DNA of 36,212 nt from Clostridiales bacterium (lineage in GTDB: Bacteria > Bacillota > Clostridia > Oscillospirales > Oscillospiraceae): NCBI GenBank assembly GCA_018374635.1, contig JAHAEW010000029.1, forward strand, positions 1 to 36,212, written 5' to 3'. Position numbers and translations under genes: made by a program. Below are positions 15,720 to 22,364 of the stretch, piece by piece (position 1 is the first letter of the stretch; every line of letters begins with the position of its first letter). The notes beneath the pieces were generated by a model. That model did no database searches, was not told where the DNA came from, and saw nothing but the letters and a program-made list of their open reading frames with translations.

Positions 15720-15722
15720 TAT

Positions 15723-15742
15723 ATATGAACAATAGCTCATAT
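15723..15742 (+). promoter_or_regulatory. ArsR/SmtB-type operator
   Basis: ATATGAACAAT (15723-15733) faces AGCTCATAT (15734-15742); ATATGA and TCATAT are exact inverted arms. The ATATGAACAAT half-site resembles operators of SmtB, CzrA and CadC. It directly follows the -10, so apo-repressor bound here would block transcription until metal binds. Confidence 0.7.
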
Positions 15743-15768
15743 GTTTAAACAAGAAAGGAGACTGTGCT

Positions 15769-16149
15769 ATGCCCCTCACCGATTCCCCTCCTCAAGCCCA
15801 GGACCTGGACCACTGCGACTATATGCATGTGCATGAGGAAATCGTCGCACAGGTCAACGAGACCATGCCTGACGAGGAGATCCTCTATGATCTGGCCGAA
15901 CTCTTTAAGATCTTTGGGGACTCTACCCGCATCAAGATCCTCTATGTCCTCTTTGAGGCCGAGATGTGTGTATGCGACATCGCCACCCTGCTGGGCATGT
16001 CTCAATCCGCCATCTCCCACCAGCTCCGCTCCCTCAAGCAGAGCAAGCTGGTCAAATACCGCAGGGAGGGCAAGACCGTCTTTTACTCTCTGGCCGACTC
16101 CCATGTGCGCACCATCCTGGACCAGGGCATGGAGCACGTAGCCGAGTAA
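15769..16149 (+). CDS. ArsR/SmtB-family metal-responsive repressor
   Basis: A 126-residue winged-helix repressor; the DNA-reading helix is near MSQSAISHQLRSLKQSKLV (77-95). Two metal sites typical of the family are both visible. CVCD (67-70) with N-terminal Cys16 and His15/20/22 suggests an alpha3N-type thiolate site for Cd/Pb, as in CadC. D110-x-H112-x10-H123-x2-E126 is a full alpha5 zinc site, as in SmtB and CzrA. It should release its operator when Zn, Cd or Pb binds. AAGGAG lies 8 bases before the ATG. First gene of an operon with an HMA protein and an export ATPase, and surely their regulator. Confidence 0.93.
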   Translation: MPLTDSPPQAQDLDHCDYMHVHEEIVAQVNETMPDEEILYDLAELFKIFGDSTRIKILYVLFEAEMCVCDIATLLGMSQSAISHQLRSLKQSKLVKYRREGKTVFYSLADSHVRTILDQGMEHVAE

Positions 16150-16176
16150 GCCCCCATTCAGAAAGGAGATCTCACT

Positions 16177-16395
16177 ATGAAAAAACGTTTTTCCTTTACC
16201 AATCTGGACTGTGCCAACTGCGCCGCCAAAATGGAGGCGGCTATCGGCAAGCTTGACGGTGTCCGCAGCGTATCGGTCAGCTTTTTCTCCCAGAAAATGA
16301 CGCTGGAGGCCGAGGACGCGCGGTTCGACGCCATCCTTCAGGAGGCGGCCAAGATCTGCAAAAAGATTGAGCCCGACTGTGTGCTCCACATCTGA
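16177..16395 (+). CDS. Free-standing HMA heavy-metal-binding protein
   Basis: A 72-residue single HMA domain with the metal-binding motif DCANCAAK (Cys12, Cys15) and the ferredoxin-like beta-alpha-beta pattern. Such domains carry Zn, Cd, Pb or Cu to P1B ATPases. The ATPase downstream lacks the N-terminal HMA domain usual in its family, so this protein probably supplies it in trans. AAAGGAGAT precedes the ATG. Confidence 0.9.
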   Translation: MKKRFSFTNLDCANCAAKMEAAIGKLDGVRSVSVSFFSQKMTLEAEDARFDAILQEAAKICKKIEPDCVLHI

Positions 16396-16453
16396 GCTGC
16401 ATTCTCGATCCAGTTTGCAAAGACGGGAATGATTTCCCGACAGGAGGTCAACC

Positions 16454-18310
16454 ATGGATTCCAGACAAAAAAAGATGCTCTGGCGCATCCTTGCCGCCGG
16501 AGCCCTGTTTCTCATCGCGCTTCTGATCCCGGTCCAGGGGGCGTTCCGCCTTCTGCTCTTTCTGATCCCCTATGGGGTCATTGGCTGGGACGTCCTCTGG
16601 CGGGCGGGGCGCAACCTGACCCGGGGCCAGATCTTCGACGAGCATTTTCTCATGTCCCTGGCCACCATCGGCGCGCTGGCCATCGGGGAATATCCCGAGG
16701 CGGTGTTCGTCCTGCTCTTCTACCAAGTGGGGGAGCTCTTCCAGTCCTGCGCGGTGGGGCGGTCCCGCCGGTCTATCGCCGCGCTGATGGATATTCGCCC
16801 GGACGTGGCCCGGGTGGAGCGGGACGGCGCGCTGGAGGAGGTGGACCCGGATGAGGTCTCCTCCGGCGACGTCATCGTCATCAAGCCCGGGGAGCGCGTC
16901 CCCCTGGACGGGGTCATTTTGGAGGGCTCCTCCGCCCTGGACACCGCCGCCCTCACCGGCGAATCCCTCCCCCGGAGCGTCTCCCCGGGCGCCGACGTGA
17001 TCAGCGGGTGCATCAACCTGACCGGACTGCTCCGGGTCCAGGTGACCAAGCCTTTTGCGGAGTCCACCGTGGCCCGCATCCTGGAGCTGGTGGAAAATGC
17101 CTCCGGACGCAAGGCCCGGGCCGAGGCCTTCATCACCAAATTTGCCAGGTACTACACCCCCGCCGTGGTGGTGGCCGCCGTCCTGCTGGCCCTGATCCCT
17201 CCCCTCTTTTTCCAGGGCGGGTGGGGCGACTGGCTGGGCCGGGCCTGTTCCTTCCTGGTCATCTCCTGCCCCTGCGCCCTGGTCATCTCGGTCCCCCTGG
17301 CCTTTTTCGGCGGCATCGGCGGGGCCTCCCGAGCCGGTATCCTGGTCAAGGGCGGCAACTATCTGGAGGCGCTTGCCAACACCGAGACTGTGGTCTTTGA
17401 CAAGACCGGCACCCTCACCCGGGGCGTGTTCAATGTCACCGCCATCCACCCGGAGCAGGCGAGCGAGGCCGATCTGCTGGAGCTGGCCGCCCTGGCGGAG
17501 TCCTGGTCCGACCACCCCATCGCCCACTCCATTCGGGAGGCCTACGGGGCCGAACTCGACACCGGCCGGGTCTCCGGCGTGGAGGAGCGCTCGGGACGGG
17601 GCGTCCAGGTCCAGGTGGACGGCCGGACCGTCTGCGTGGGCAATGACACCCTGATGGAGGAGATCGGCATCGCCTGGCATCCCTGCCACCAGGTGGGCAC
17701 CACCGTCCACGTGGCGGTGGACGGCGTCTATATGGGCCATCTGGTCATCTCAGATCAGGTCAAGGAGGACGCCGCCGATGCCATCCGCGCCCTCCGTGCC
17801 TGCGGCGTGCGCAAGACCGTCATGCTCACGGGAGATGCCCAGGCCGTGGGAGAGGACGTGGCCCGCCGGCTGGGACTGGACGAGGTCCACGCCCAGCTCC
17901 TCCCGGCCGACAAGGTGGACCGGGTGGAGGACCTGCTCCGTCAGACCTCCCCCAGAGGGGCCCTGGCCTTCGTGGGGGACGGCATCAATGACGCCCCCGT
18001 CCTCTCCCGGGCCGATATCGGCATCGCCATGGGCGCGCTTGGCTCAGACGCCGCCATCGAGGCCGCCGACGTGGTCCTCATGGACGACAAGCCCTCCAAG
18101 ATCGCCCTGGCCATCCGGATCGCCCGCAAGACCCGCTCCATCGTCCGGCAGAATATCGTCTTTGCCCTTGGGGTAAAATTTCTGGTGCTGGGCCTGGGGG
18201 CCTTTGGCCTTGCCAACATGTGGGAGGCCGTCTTTGCCGATGTGGGAGTCTCGGTCATCGCCATTCTCAACTCTATGCGCGCTCTTCACACCCCCTCCGA
18301 GCCCTCCTGA
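16454..18310 (+). CDS. P1B-type Zn/Cd/Pb-exporting ATPase
   Basis: A 618-residue heavy-metal-translocating P-type ATPase of the CadA/ZntA group. Key motifs are TGES (168-171, actuator), CPC (272-274, membrane metal site), DKTGT (316-320, phosphorylated Asp), a DHPIA HP-motif near 355 and GDGINDAP near 510. Asp596 in the last helix (FADVGVSVI) is the acidic residue that separates Zn/Cd/Pb pumps from copper pumps. About six to eight membrane helices are visible. It starts directly with membrane helices and has no HMA domain of its own, so it is shorter than the usual 700 or more residues. AGGAGGT precedes the ATG. It is the effector of the upstream metal sensor. Confidence 0.94.
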   Translation: MDSRQKKMLWRILAAGALFLIALLIPVQGAFRLLLFLIPYGVIGWDVLWRAGRNLTRGQIFDEHFLMSLATIGALAIGEYPEAVFVLLFYQVGELFQSCAVGRSRRSIAALMDIRPDVARVERDGALEEVDPDEVSSGDVIVIKPGERVPLDGVILEGSSALDTAALTGESLPRSVSPGADVISGCINLTGLLRVQVTKPFAESTVARILELVENASGRKARAEAFITKFARYYTPAVVVAAVLLALIPPLFFQGGWGDWLGRACSFLVISCPCALVISVPLAFFGGIGGASRAGILVKGGNYLEALANTETVVFDKTGTLTRGVFNVTAIHPEQASEADLLELAALAESWSDHPIAHSIREAYGAELDTGRVSGVEERSGRGVQVQVDGRTVCVGNDTLMEEIGIAWHPCHQVGTTVHVAVDGVYMGHLVISDQVKEDAADAIRALRACGVRKTVMLTGDAQAVGEDVARRLGLDEVHAQLLPADKVDRVEDLLRQTSPRGALAFVGDGINDAPVLSRADIGIAMGALGSDAAIEAADVVLMDDKPSKIALAIRIARKTRSIVRQNIVFALGVKFLVLGLGAFGLANMWEAVFADVGVSVIAILNSMRALHTPSEPS

Positions 18311-18332
18311 ACGCAAAAGCGCCCCTTTCTCC

Positions 18333-18361
18333 TTGCATACGGTCCCACCGGCTGGTATGAT
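18333..18361 (+). promoter_or_regulatory. Candidate promoter of the lipoprotein gene
   Basis: TTGCAT (18333-18338), a 17-base spacer and TATGAT (18356-18361), 24 bases before the lipoprotein ATG, which leaves a short leader holding AAAGGAGG. Confidence 0.55.
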
Positions 18362-18385
18362 GAAGATAGAAAGGAGGGCGTCAAG

Positions 18386-19198
18386 ATGAAACGATCTTCC
18401 ATTCCCATCGCGCTGTCGCTGCTCTTCCCCCTGGCCGCCTGCACTTTCCCCGCCGTAGGAGAGCCAAGCCCCCCGCTTCTCCCCAGTCCCTCCCCCTCCT
18501 CTTCCCTGGTGGTCGACGACGGGAAGGGGGACCGCCCCACCGTGCCGGAGGACCTGCCTCAGGACATGGCCTATCTCTATGACTTTTTCTTCTCCGAGCG
18601 GTATGACCGGCGGGTATCGGACGAATTCTCCCTCACCGGCCGGGAACTGCCCGGCCGGGGCATGCTCCTCCTCTATGAGCCCTATGTGAACCAGCTGGAG
18701 GGCGCGGTGGAGACCACCGCCGACGGAGACGGCATGACCCCCTACCGCCTCCGGCAGTACCGCGCCACACTGGAGAGCGGCGCCCTTCTGGCGGGCACCC
18801 ACTACTATGCGCCCGACCAGCTGGAGTATCTCTCCTACCTCTGGACCGACATCCCCGGAATGAAAACCGTCCGGGAGGTGGCGGTGGGCAGCAGTGAGGC
18901 CGACCTGCTCCGGGCCTATCCCGAGCAGCTCTACTACCTCACCGCCCAGGAGGCCAGCCCCGGCGTCTGGGCTCTGGACCCAGAGGCAAATCTCTCCCCT
19001 GCCTTTGATTGTGCCTATGCATGGCAGCCCTATACGCGGGAGAACAACGACTGCCGGGACATCACCTTCTACCTCCGGGATGGCGCGGTAGCCGCCATCG
19101 AGATCGCCTCCCCCTATGAGCTGCGCTACGTCCATGGGTATGACCGGGACGCCGGACTGGAAACGGCAAACGCAAACCGTGCCACCCTGGACGGATGA
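18386..19198 (+). CDS. Lipoprotein of unknown function
   Basis: A 270-residue protein with a lipoprotein signal (lipobox LAAC, Cys19), a Pro/Ser-rich linker (about 26-45) and a globular domain rich in Tyr and Asp. The stretch VAVGSSEADLLRAYPEQLYY, near residue 165, resembles the repeated 'VGSSEADVLRAY' turn of Firmicute cell-surface lipoproteins of the SmpA/BLIP-like type; this likeness is weak. It is monocistronic, with its own promoter, an AAAGGAGG ribosome binding site and a terminator. No enzyme motif is seen and I do not recognise a named family. Confidence 0.75.
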   Translation: MKRSSIPIALSLLFPLAACTFPAVGEPSPPLLPSPSPSSSLVVDDGKGDRPTVPEDLPQDMAYLYDFFFSERYDRRVSDEFSLTGRELPGRGMLLLYEPYVNQLEGAVETTADGDGMTPYRLRQYRATLESGALLAGTHYYAPDQLEYLSYLWTDIPGMKTVREVAVGSSEADLLRAYPEQLYYLTAQEASPGVWALDPEANLSPAFDCAYAWQPYTRENNDCRDITFYLRDGAVAAIEIASPYELRYVHGYDRDAGLETANANRATLDG

Positions 19199-19222
19199 GC
19201 GGCGGTCCATCCCAGATCCCCT

Positions 19223-19271
19223 CGAGCGGGGCGCTTCCCCTTTCCGGAAGCGCCCCGCTCGCTCTCTTTTC
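19223..19271 (+). terminator. Rho-independent terminator of the lipoprotein gene
   Basis: CGAGCGGGGCGCTTCC (19223-19238) and GGAAGCGCCCCGCTCG (19246-19261) form a perfect 16-bp stem with a 7-base loop, followed by CTCTCTTTTC. Confidence 0.88.
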
Positions 19272-19311
19272 CTCCCCACATTGTACTTTTTTCTCCCATG
19301 CCTCCCCGCGG

Positions 19312-19322
19312 TATGCTATAAT
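19312..19322 (+). promoter_or_regulatory. Extended -10 promoter of the cobalamin operon
   Basis: TATGCTATAAT is a full extended -10 element (TATAAT at 19317-19322). No good -35 is present. The leader to the first gene is only about 35 bases, which leaves no room for a cobalamin riboswitch. Confidence 0.6.
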
Positions 19323-19360
19323 AGGGTCTGCTGAACACTCACGGACAGAAGGTGACCGAT

Positions 19361-20059
19361 TTGACACGAGAAACCATGCTCTACGTGGTACGCCATGGAC
19401 AGACCATGTTCAATCTCCTGGACCGGGCCCAGGGATGGGCCGACTCCCCCCTCACCCCCTCCGGCGAGGAGTCCGCCGCCCAATTAGGCCGGGGACTCTC
19501 CCGCTCCGGCGTGGTCTTTGCCGCGGCCTGGTCCAGCGACAGCGGGCGGGCCCGGGATACCGGACGCATCCTCCTGGACCATATGGGGCAGCAGTCCCTC
19601 CCCCTGCACGCCGACCGCCGCCTGCGGGAATGGTGCCTGGGCGATATGGAGGGCCTGCCCAACCGGCAGTTTCTCTCCTCCCTCCTGGGGCGGGACGGCC
19701 GCCCCATCTCCATCCGGGCGCTCAACGCCCGGCTCCCCGAGGCGGTGGCGAGCATTCACACCCACCTGGACTCCACCGGTATGAGCGAGTCCTATGACGC
19801 CCTGCGCGCCCGCCTGCTGGAGGGCCTTTCCTCCATCGCCCGGGAGACCGCCGCGCGGGGTGGCGGGAGTGTGCTGGTGGTCTCCCACGCCCTGTCCATC
19901 AAGCTCCTCATCCACCTGCTCTGCCCCGACCGTATGGAGGAGGCCGCCATGCTCCGCAACGCCAGCGTGTGCCGCTTCCGCTTTATGGAGGACGGCTTTC
20001 AGGTCCTGGAGCTCAACGACACCCGCTATCTGGACGGCCCCGCCGTCCCCGCCCGGTGA
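19361..20059 (+). CDS. Histidine phosphatase, first gene of cobalamin operon
   Basis: A 232-residue member of the phosphoglycerate mutase-like histidine phosphatase family. VVRHGQT near the N-terminus holds the phosphorylated His; REWCLGDMEG and VVSHALSI carry the other active-site residues. It may act as alpha-ribazole-phosphate phosphatase (CobC-type) given its operon, but a shorter, more typical CobC lies at the end of the same operon. Start choice: AGAAGGTGA (19347-19355) is 5 bases before TTG at 19361. GTG at 19352 overlaps that ribosome binding site, and ATG at 19376 is too far. The stop overlaps the next gene. Confidence 0.8.
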   Translation: MTRETMLYVVRHGQTMFNLLDRAQGWADSPLTPSGEESAAQLGRGLSRSGVVFAAAWSSDSGRARDTGRILLDHMGQQSLPLHADRRLREWCLGDMEGLPNRQFLSSLLGRDGRPISIRALNARLPEAVASIHTHLDSTGMSESYDALRARLLEGLSSIARETAARGGGSVLVVSHALSIKLLIHLLCPDRMEEAAMLRNASVCRFRFMEDGFQVLELNDTRYLDGPAVPAR

Positions 20060-20601
20060 GCGCCGTGGTGGCCCTCGTGACCGGCGGGAGCGGGAGTGGA
20101 AAATCCGCCTGGGCGGAGGAGCTCTCCTGCGCCCTGTGCCCGGGTCCCAAGCGCTACCTCGCCACCATGCGCCCCTTCGGGGAGGAGGCCCAGCGCCGGA
20201 TCGCCCGGCACCGCGCCATGCGTGCCAACAAGGGCTTTGACACGCTGGAGTGCCCCGACGGGCTGGACGGACTGCCCATCTCCCCCTCGGACACGGTCCT
20301 GCTGGAGGACCTGTCCAACCTGGCCGCCAACCGGCTCTTCTCCCCCCAGTGTCCCGAGCGCTGCGGGGAGGCGCTCTGGGCGGAGCTCTCCGCCCTGGCC
20401 GGCCGCTGTGCCAACCTGGTGGTGGTCAGCAACGAAATCACCTCCGACGGCATCGAATACGATCCCTCCACCCAGGCCTTCCTCGCCCTCTTGGGCGGGC
20501 TGGAGCGCAAGCTGGCCCGGCGGGCCGACCTGGTGGTGGAGGTGGTCTGCGGACTGCCGCTGGTCCTGAAAGGAGAGATCCCATGTTCCACTCCCTCGTG
20601 A
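20056..20601 (+). CDS. cobU: Adenosylcobinamide kinase / guanylyltransferase CobU
   Basis: A 181-residue cytoplasmic enzyme of cobalamin nucleotide-loop assembly. It phosphorylates adenosylcobinamide and then transfers GMP to it. GGSGSGKS near the N-terminus is the P-loop, RHRAMRANKGFDTLE contains the His guanylylated in CobU, and LLEDLSNLAANRLF is a family stretch. The C-terminal part is unusual: after SNEI the canonical GxGIVP segment is replaced by TSDGIEYDPSTQAFL. The GTG start overlaps the previous stop by 4 bases (GTGA). No other ribosome binding site is needed if translation is coupled. Confidence 0.85.
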   Translation: MSAVVALVTGGSGSGKSAWAEELSCALCPGPKRYLATMRPFGEEAQRRIARHRAMRANKGFDTLECPDGLDGLPISPSDTVLLEDLSNLAANRLFSPQCPERCGEALWAELSALAGRCANLVVVSNEITSDGIEYDPSTQAFLALLGGLERKLARRADLVVEVVCGLPLVLKGEIPCSTPS

Positions 20602-21341
20602 TCGCCTTCTCCACCTACTCCCGCCTTCCCATGCCCCAGGTGGAGTGGAGCGAGAAGAATATGAAATACGCCATCTGTTTCTTTCCCCTCATCGGGGCGG
20701 TCATCGGCGCGCTCTTCCTGCTCTGGGTCTGGCTGTGCGCCCGGCTGGGGCTCAACCTCTTCCTGCGCGCGGCCGGATGCGTGGTCCTCCCCCTGCTGGT
20801 CTCTGGGGGCATCCACATGGACGGCTTCTGCGACACGGTGGACGCCCTCTCCTCTCACCAGAACCGGGAGCGCAAGCTGGAAATCCTCAAGGACTCCCAC
20901 ACCGGGGCCTTTGCCGTCATCTTCTGCGGCGTGTGGCTGGTGCTGGATCTGGGCGCCCTGACCCAGCCGGAGGCACTGCGGAGCTTTGGCGTGCTGGCCC
21001 TTGGCTTTGTGCTCTCCCGGGCCATGAGCGGTCTGGCCCTGGCCAATCTGAAGGGGGCACGGCCCTCCGGGATGCTCCAGGCCTTTGCCGACGCCTCCCA
21101 CAAGAGCGCGGTGACCGCGGTCATGCTGGTCTTTCTCGTCCTGTCCGTGGCCGGGATGGTCTGGCTCTCCCCGGTGTCCGGGGGCACCGCGGCCCTGGCG
21201 GCGGCCCTGTGCCTGCTCCACTACCGCCGCATGTCCTACCGCCAGTTCGGCGGCATTACGGGAGACCTGGCCGGGTATTTCGTGCAGCTGGCCGAGCTGT
21301 CCATGGCCCTGGCCGTCGCCCTCACCTGGAGGTTTGTATGA
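20583..21341 (+). CDS. cobS: Adenosylcobinamide-GDP ribazoletransferase CobS
   Basis: A 252-residue polytopic membrane protein that joins adenosylcobinamide-GDP to alpha-ribazole (or its phosphate). The signature GGIHMDGFCDTVDAL near residue 75 holds the conserved aspartates; EILKDSHTGAFAV and GGITGDLAGYFVQ are further family stretches. Length is normal for CobS. AAAGGAGA lies inside cobU just before the ATG, and the genes overlap by 19 bases. The stop overlaps the next start (ATGA). Confidence 0.93.
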   Translation: MFHSLVIAFSTYSRLPMPQVEWSEKNMKYAICFFPLIGAVIGALFLLWVWLCARLGLNLFLRAAGCVVLPLLVSGGIHMDGFCDTVDALSSHQNRERKLEILKDSHTGAFAVIFCGVWLVLDLGALTQPEALRSFGVLALGFVLSRAMSGLALANLKGARPSGMLQAFADASHKSAVTAVMLVFLVLSVAGMVWLSPVSGGTAALAAALCLLHYRRMSYRQFGGITGDLAGYFVQLAELSMALAVALTWRFV

Positions 21342-21700
21342 AGCTGTATGTCGGCGGCGCCCATCAGGGCAAAGCCGCCTATGTGAAGGAACAGACCGGC
21401 CTCTCTCCCCGGCTCTGCACCCCGGAAGAGGCCCTCTCCGCCCCGGCAGTGGACCAGTTCCACCGCATCTGCCGCACCCTGCTGGAGCGGGAGGAGGATC
21501 TGGGACCATATGTGGACCGTCTGCTGGCCGAGAATCCGGACGCCGTCATCCTGTGCGATGAGATCGGCCTAGGCGTGGTCCCGCTGGACCCCTTTGAGCG
21601 CCGCTGGCGGGAGGAGACCGGCCGGGCCCTGTGCCGCCTGGCGGCCAGCGCCGAGCGGGTGGAGCGGGTGGTCTGCGGACTGGGATGGAGGCTGAAGTGA
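21338..21700 (+). CDS. Short CobU-like protein
   Basis: A 120-residue protein related to CobU (normally about 180). The N-terminus MKLYVGGAHQGKAAYVKEQ looks like a P-loop, with Ala in place of the Ser/Thr that binds magnesium. The C-terminal third is canonical: CDEIGLGVVPLDPFERRWRE, then ERVVCGLGWRLK. The middle, including the HRxxR segment with the guanylylated His, is missing. It is the mirror image of the longer CobU in this operon, which keeps the middle but has a divergent C-terminal part. It may be a partner subunit of a mixed oligomer or a decayed copy. The ATGA overlap with cobS shows it is translated within the operon. Confidence 0.75.
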   Translation: MKLYVGGAHQGKAAYVKEQTGLSPRLCTPEEALSAPAVDQFHRICRTLLEREEDLGPYVDRLLAENPDAVILCDEIGLGVVPLDPFERRWREETGRALCRLAASAERVERVVCGLGWRLK

Positions 21701-21701
21701 T

Positions 21702-22280
21702 ATGACGGAATTTCTCTTCCTGCGCCACGGCCGGACGGCGGGCAATCTGAGAAGCAATTATGTGGGCGGGCGGACCGACGAGCCCCTCTGTCCCGCCGGG
21801 ATCGAGGCCCTGCGCGCCGCCCGGGACGCCTGTCCGGAGCGCTTTGCTGCCCAGCGTCTCTTCGTCAGCCCCATGCTCCGCTGCCGGGAGACCGCCGCGC
21901 TCTGCTTCCCCCACCTCACCCCCACCCCTGTGGAGGCCTTCCGGGAGTGCGATTTCGGCGTCTTTGAGGGGAAGAACTTTCAGGACCTGGAGAACGATCC
22001 CCGCTACCGGGCCTGGGTGGAGGGGAACTGTGCCGGTCCCATCCCGGAGGGGGAACACCCGGACGCCTTTATGGCCCGGTGCCGCGCCGCCTTCGCCCCC
22101 CTGCTGCAACATCCCGCCCCGGGACGCACCGCTCTGGTGGTCCACGGCGGCACCATCATGGCCATCCTCTCCGCCTTCGCCCGACCGGAGCGGCCCTATT
22201 TCGACTACCATGTCTCCAACGGCGGAGGCTACCTCTGTACCGAGGAGAACGGCCTTCTCCGTATCGTCGAGCAGTTCTGA
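21702..22280 (+). CDS. cobC: Alpha-ribazole phosphatase CobC
   Basis: A 192-residue histidine phosphatase. FLRHGRTAGN contains the phospho-His, ECDFGVFEGKNFQDLEND is typical of CobC, and VVHGGTIMAIL provides the second His. It would remove phosphate from alpha-ribazole phosphate (or adenosylcobalamin phosphate), the last step of nucleotide-loop assembly. The ATG follows the previous stop by one base, behind TGGAGG. It is the last gene of the operon. Confidence 0.88.
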   Translation: MTEFLFLRHGRTAGNLRSNYVGGRTDEPLCPAGIEALRAARDACPERFAAQRLFVSPMLRCRETAALCFPHLTPTPVEAFRECDFGVFEGKNFQDLENDPRYRAWVEGNCAGPIPEGEHPDAFMARCRAAFAPLLQHPAPGRTALVVHGGTIMAILSAFARPERPYFDYHVSNGGGYLCTEENGLLRIVEQF

Positions 22281-22296
22281 ATTTCCACAGAGAAAA

Positions 22297-22336
22297 GCGC
22301 CCCCCGGCGCAGCATGTGCTGCGCCGGGGGGCTTCG
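22297..22336. terminator. Bidirectional terminator between convergent genes
   Basis: GCCCCCCGGCGCAGCA (22299-22314) and TGCTGCGCCGGGGGGC (22317-22332) form a perfect 16-bp stem. Leftward it is followed by GCTTTTCTC, rightward by TTCGCTGTTTTC. It lies between the ends of the cobalamin operon and the transglutaminase-like gene. Confidence 0.8.
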
Positions 22337-22364
22337 CTGTTTTCGGTTCATTTGGAACGCGGGA

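Noticed and set aside
19199..19360. Cobalamin riboswitch before the cob operon
   Set aside because: The space holds a terminator and an extended -10 only 39 bases before the start; no B12-box-like sequence was seen.
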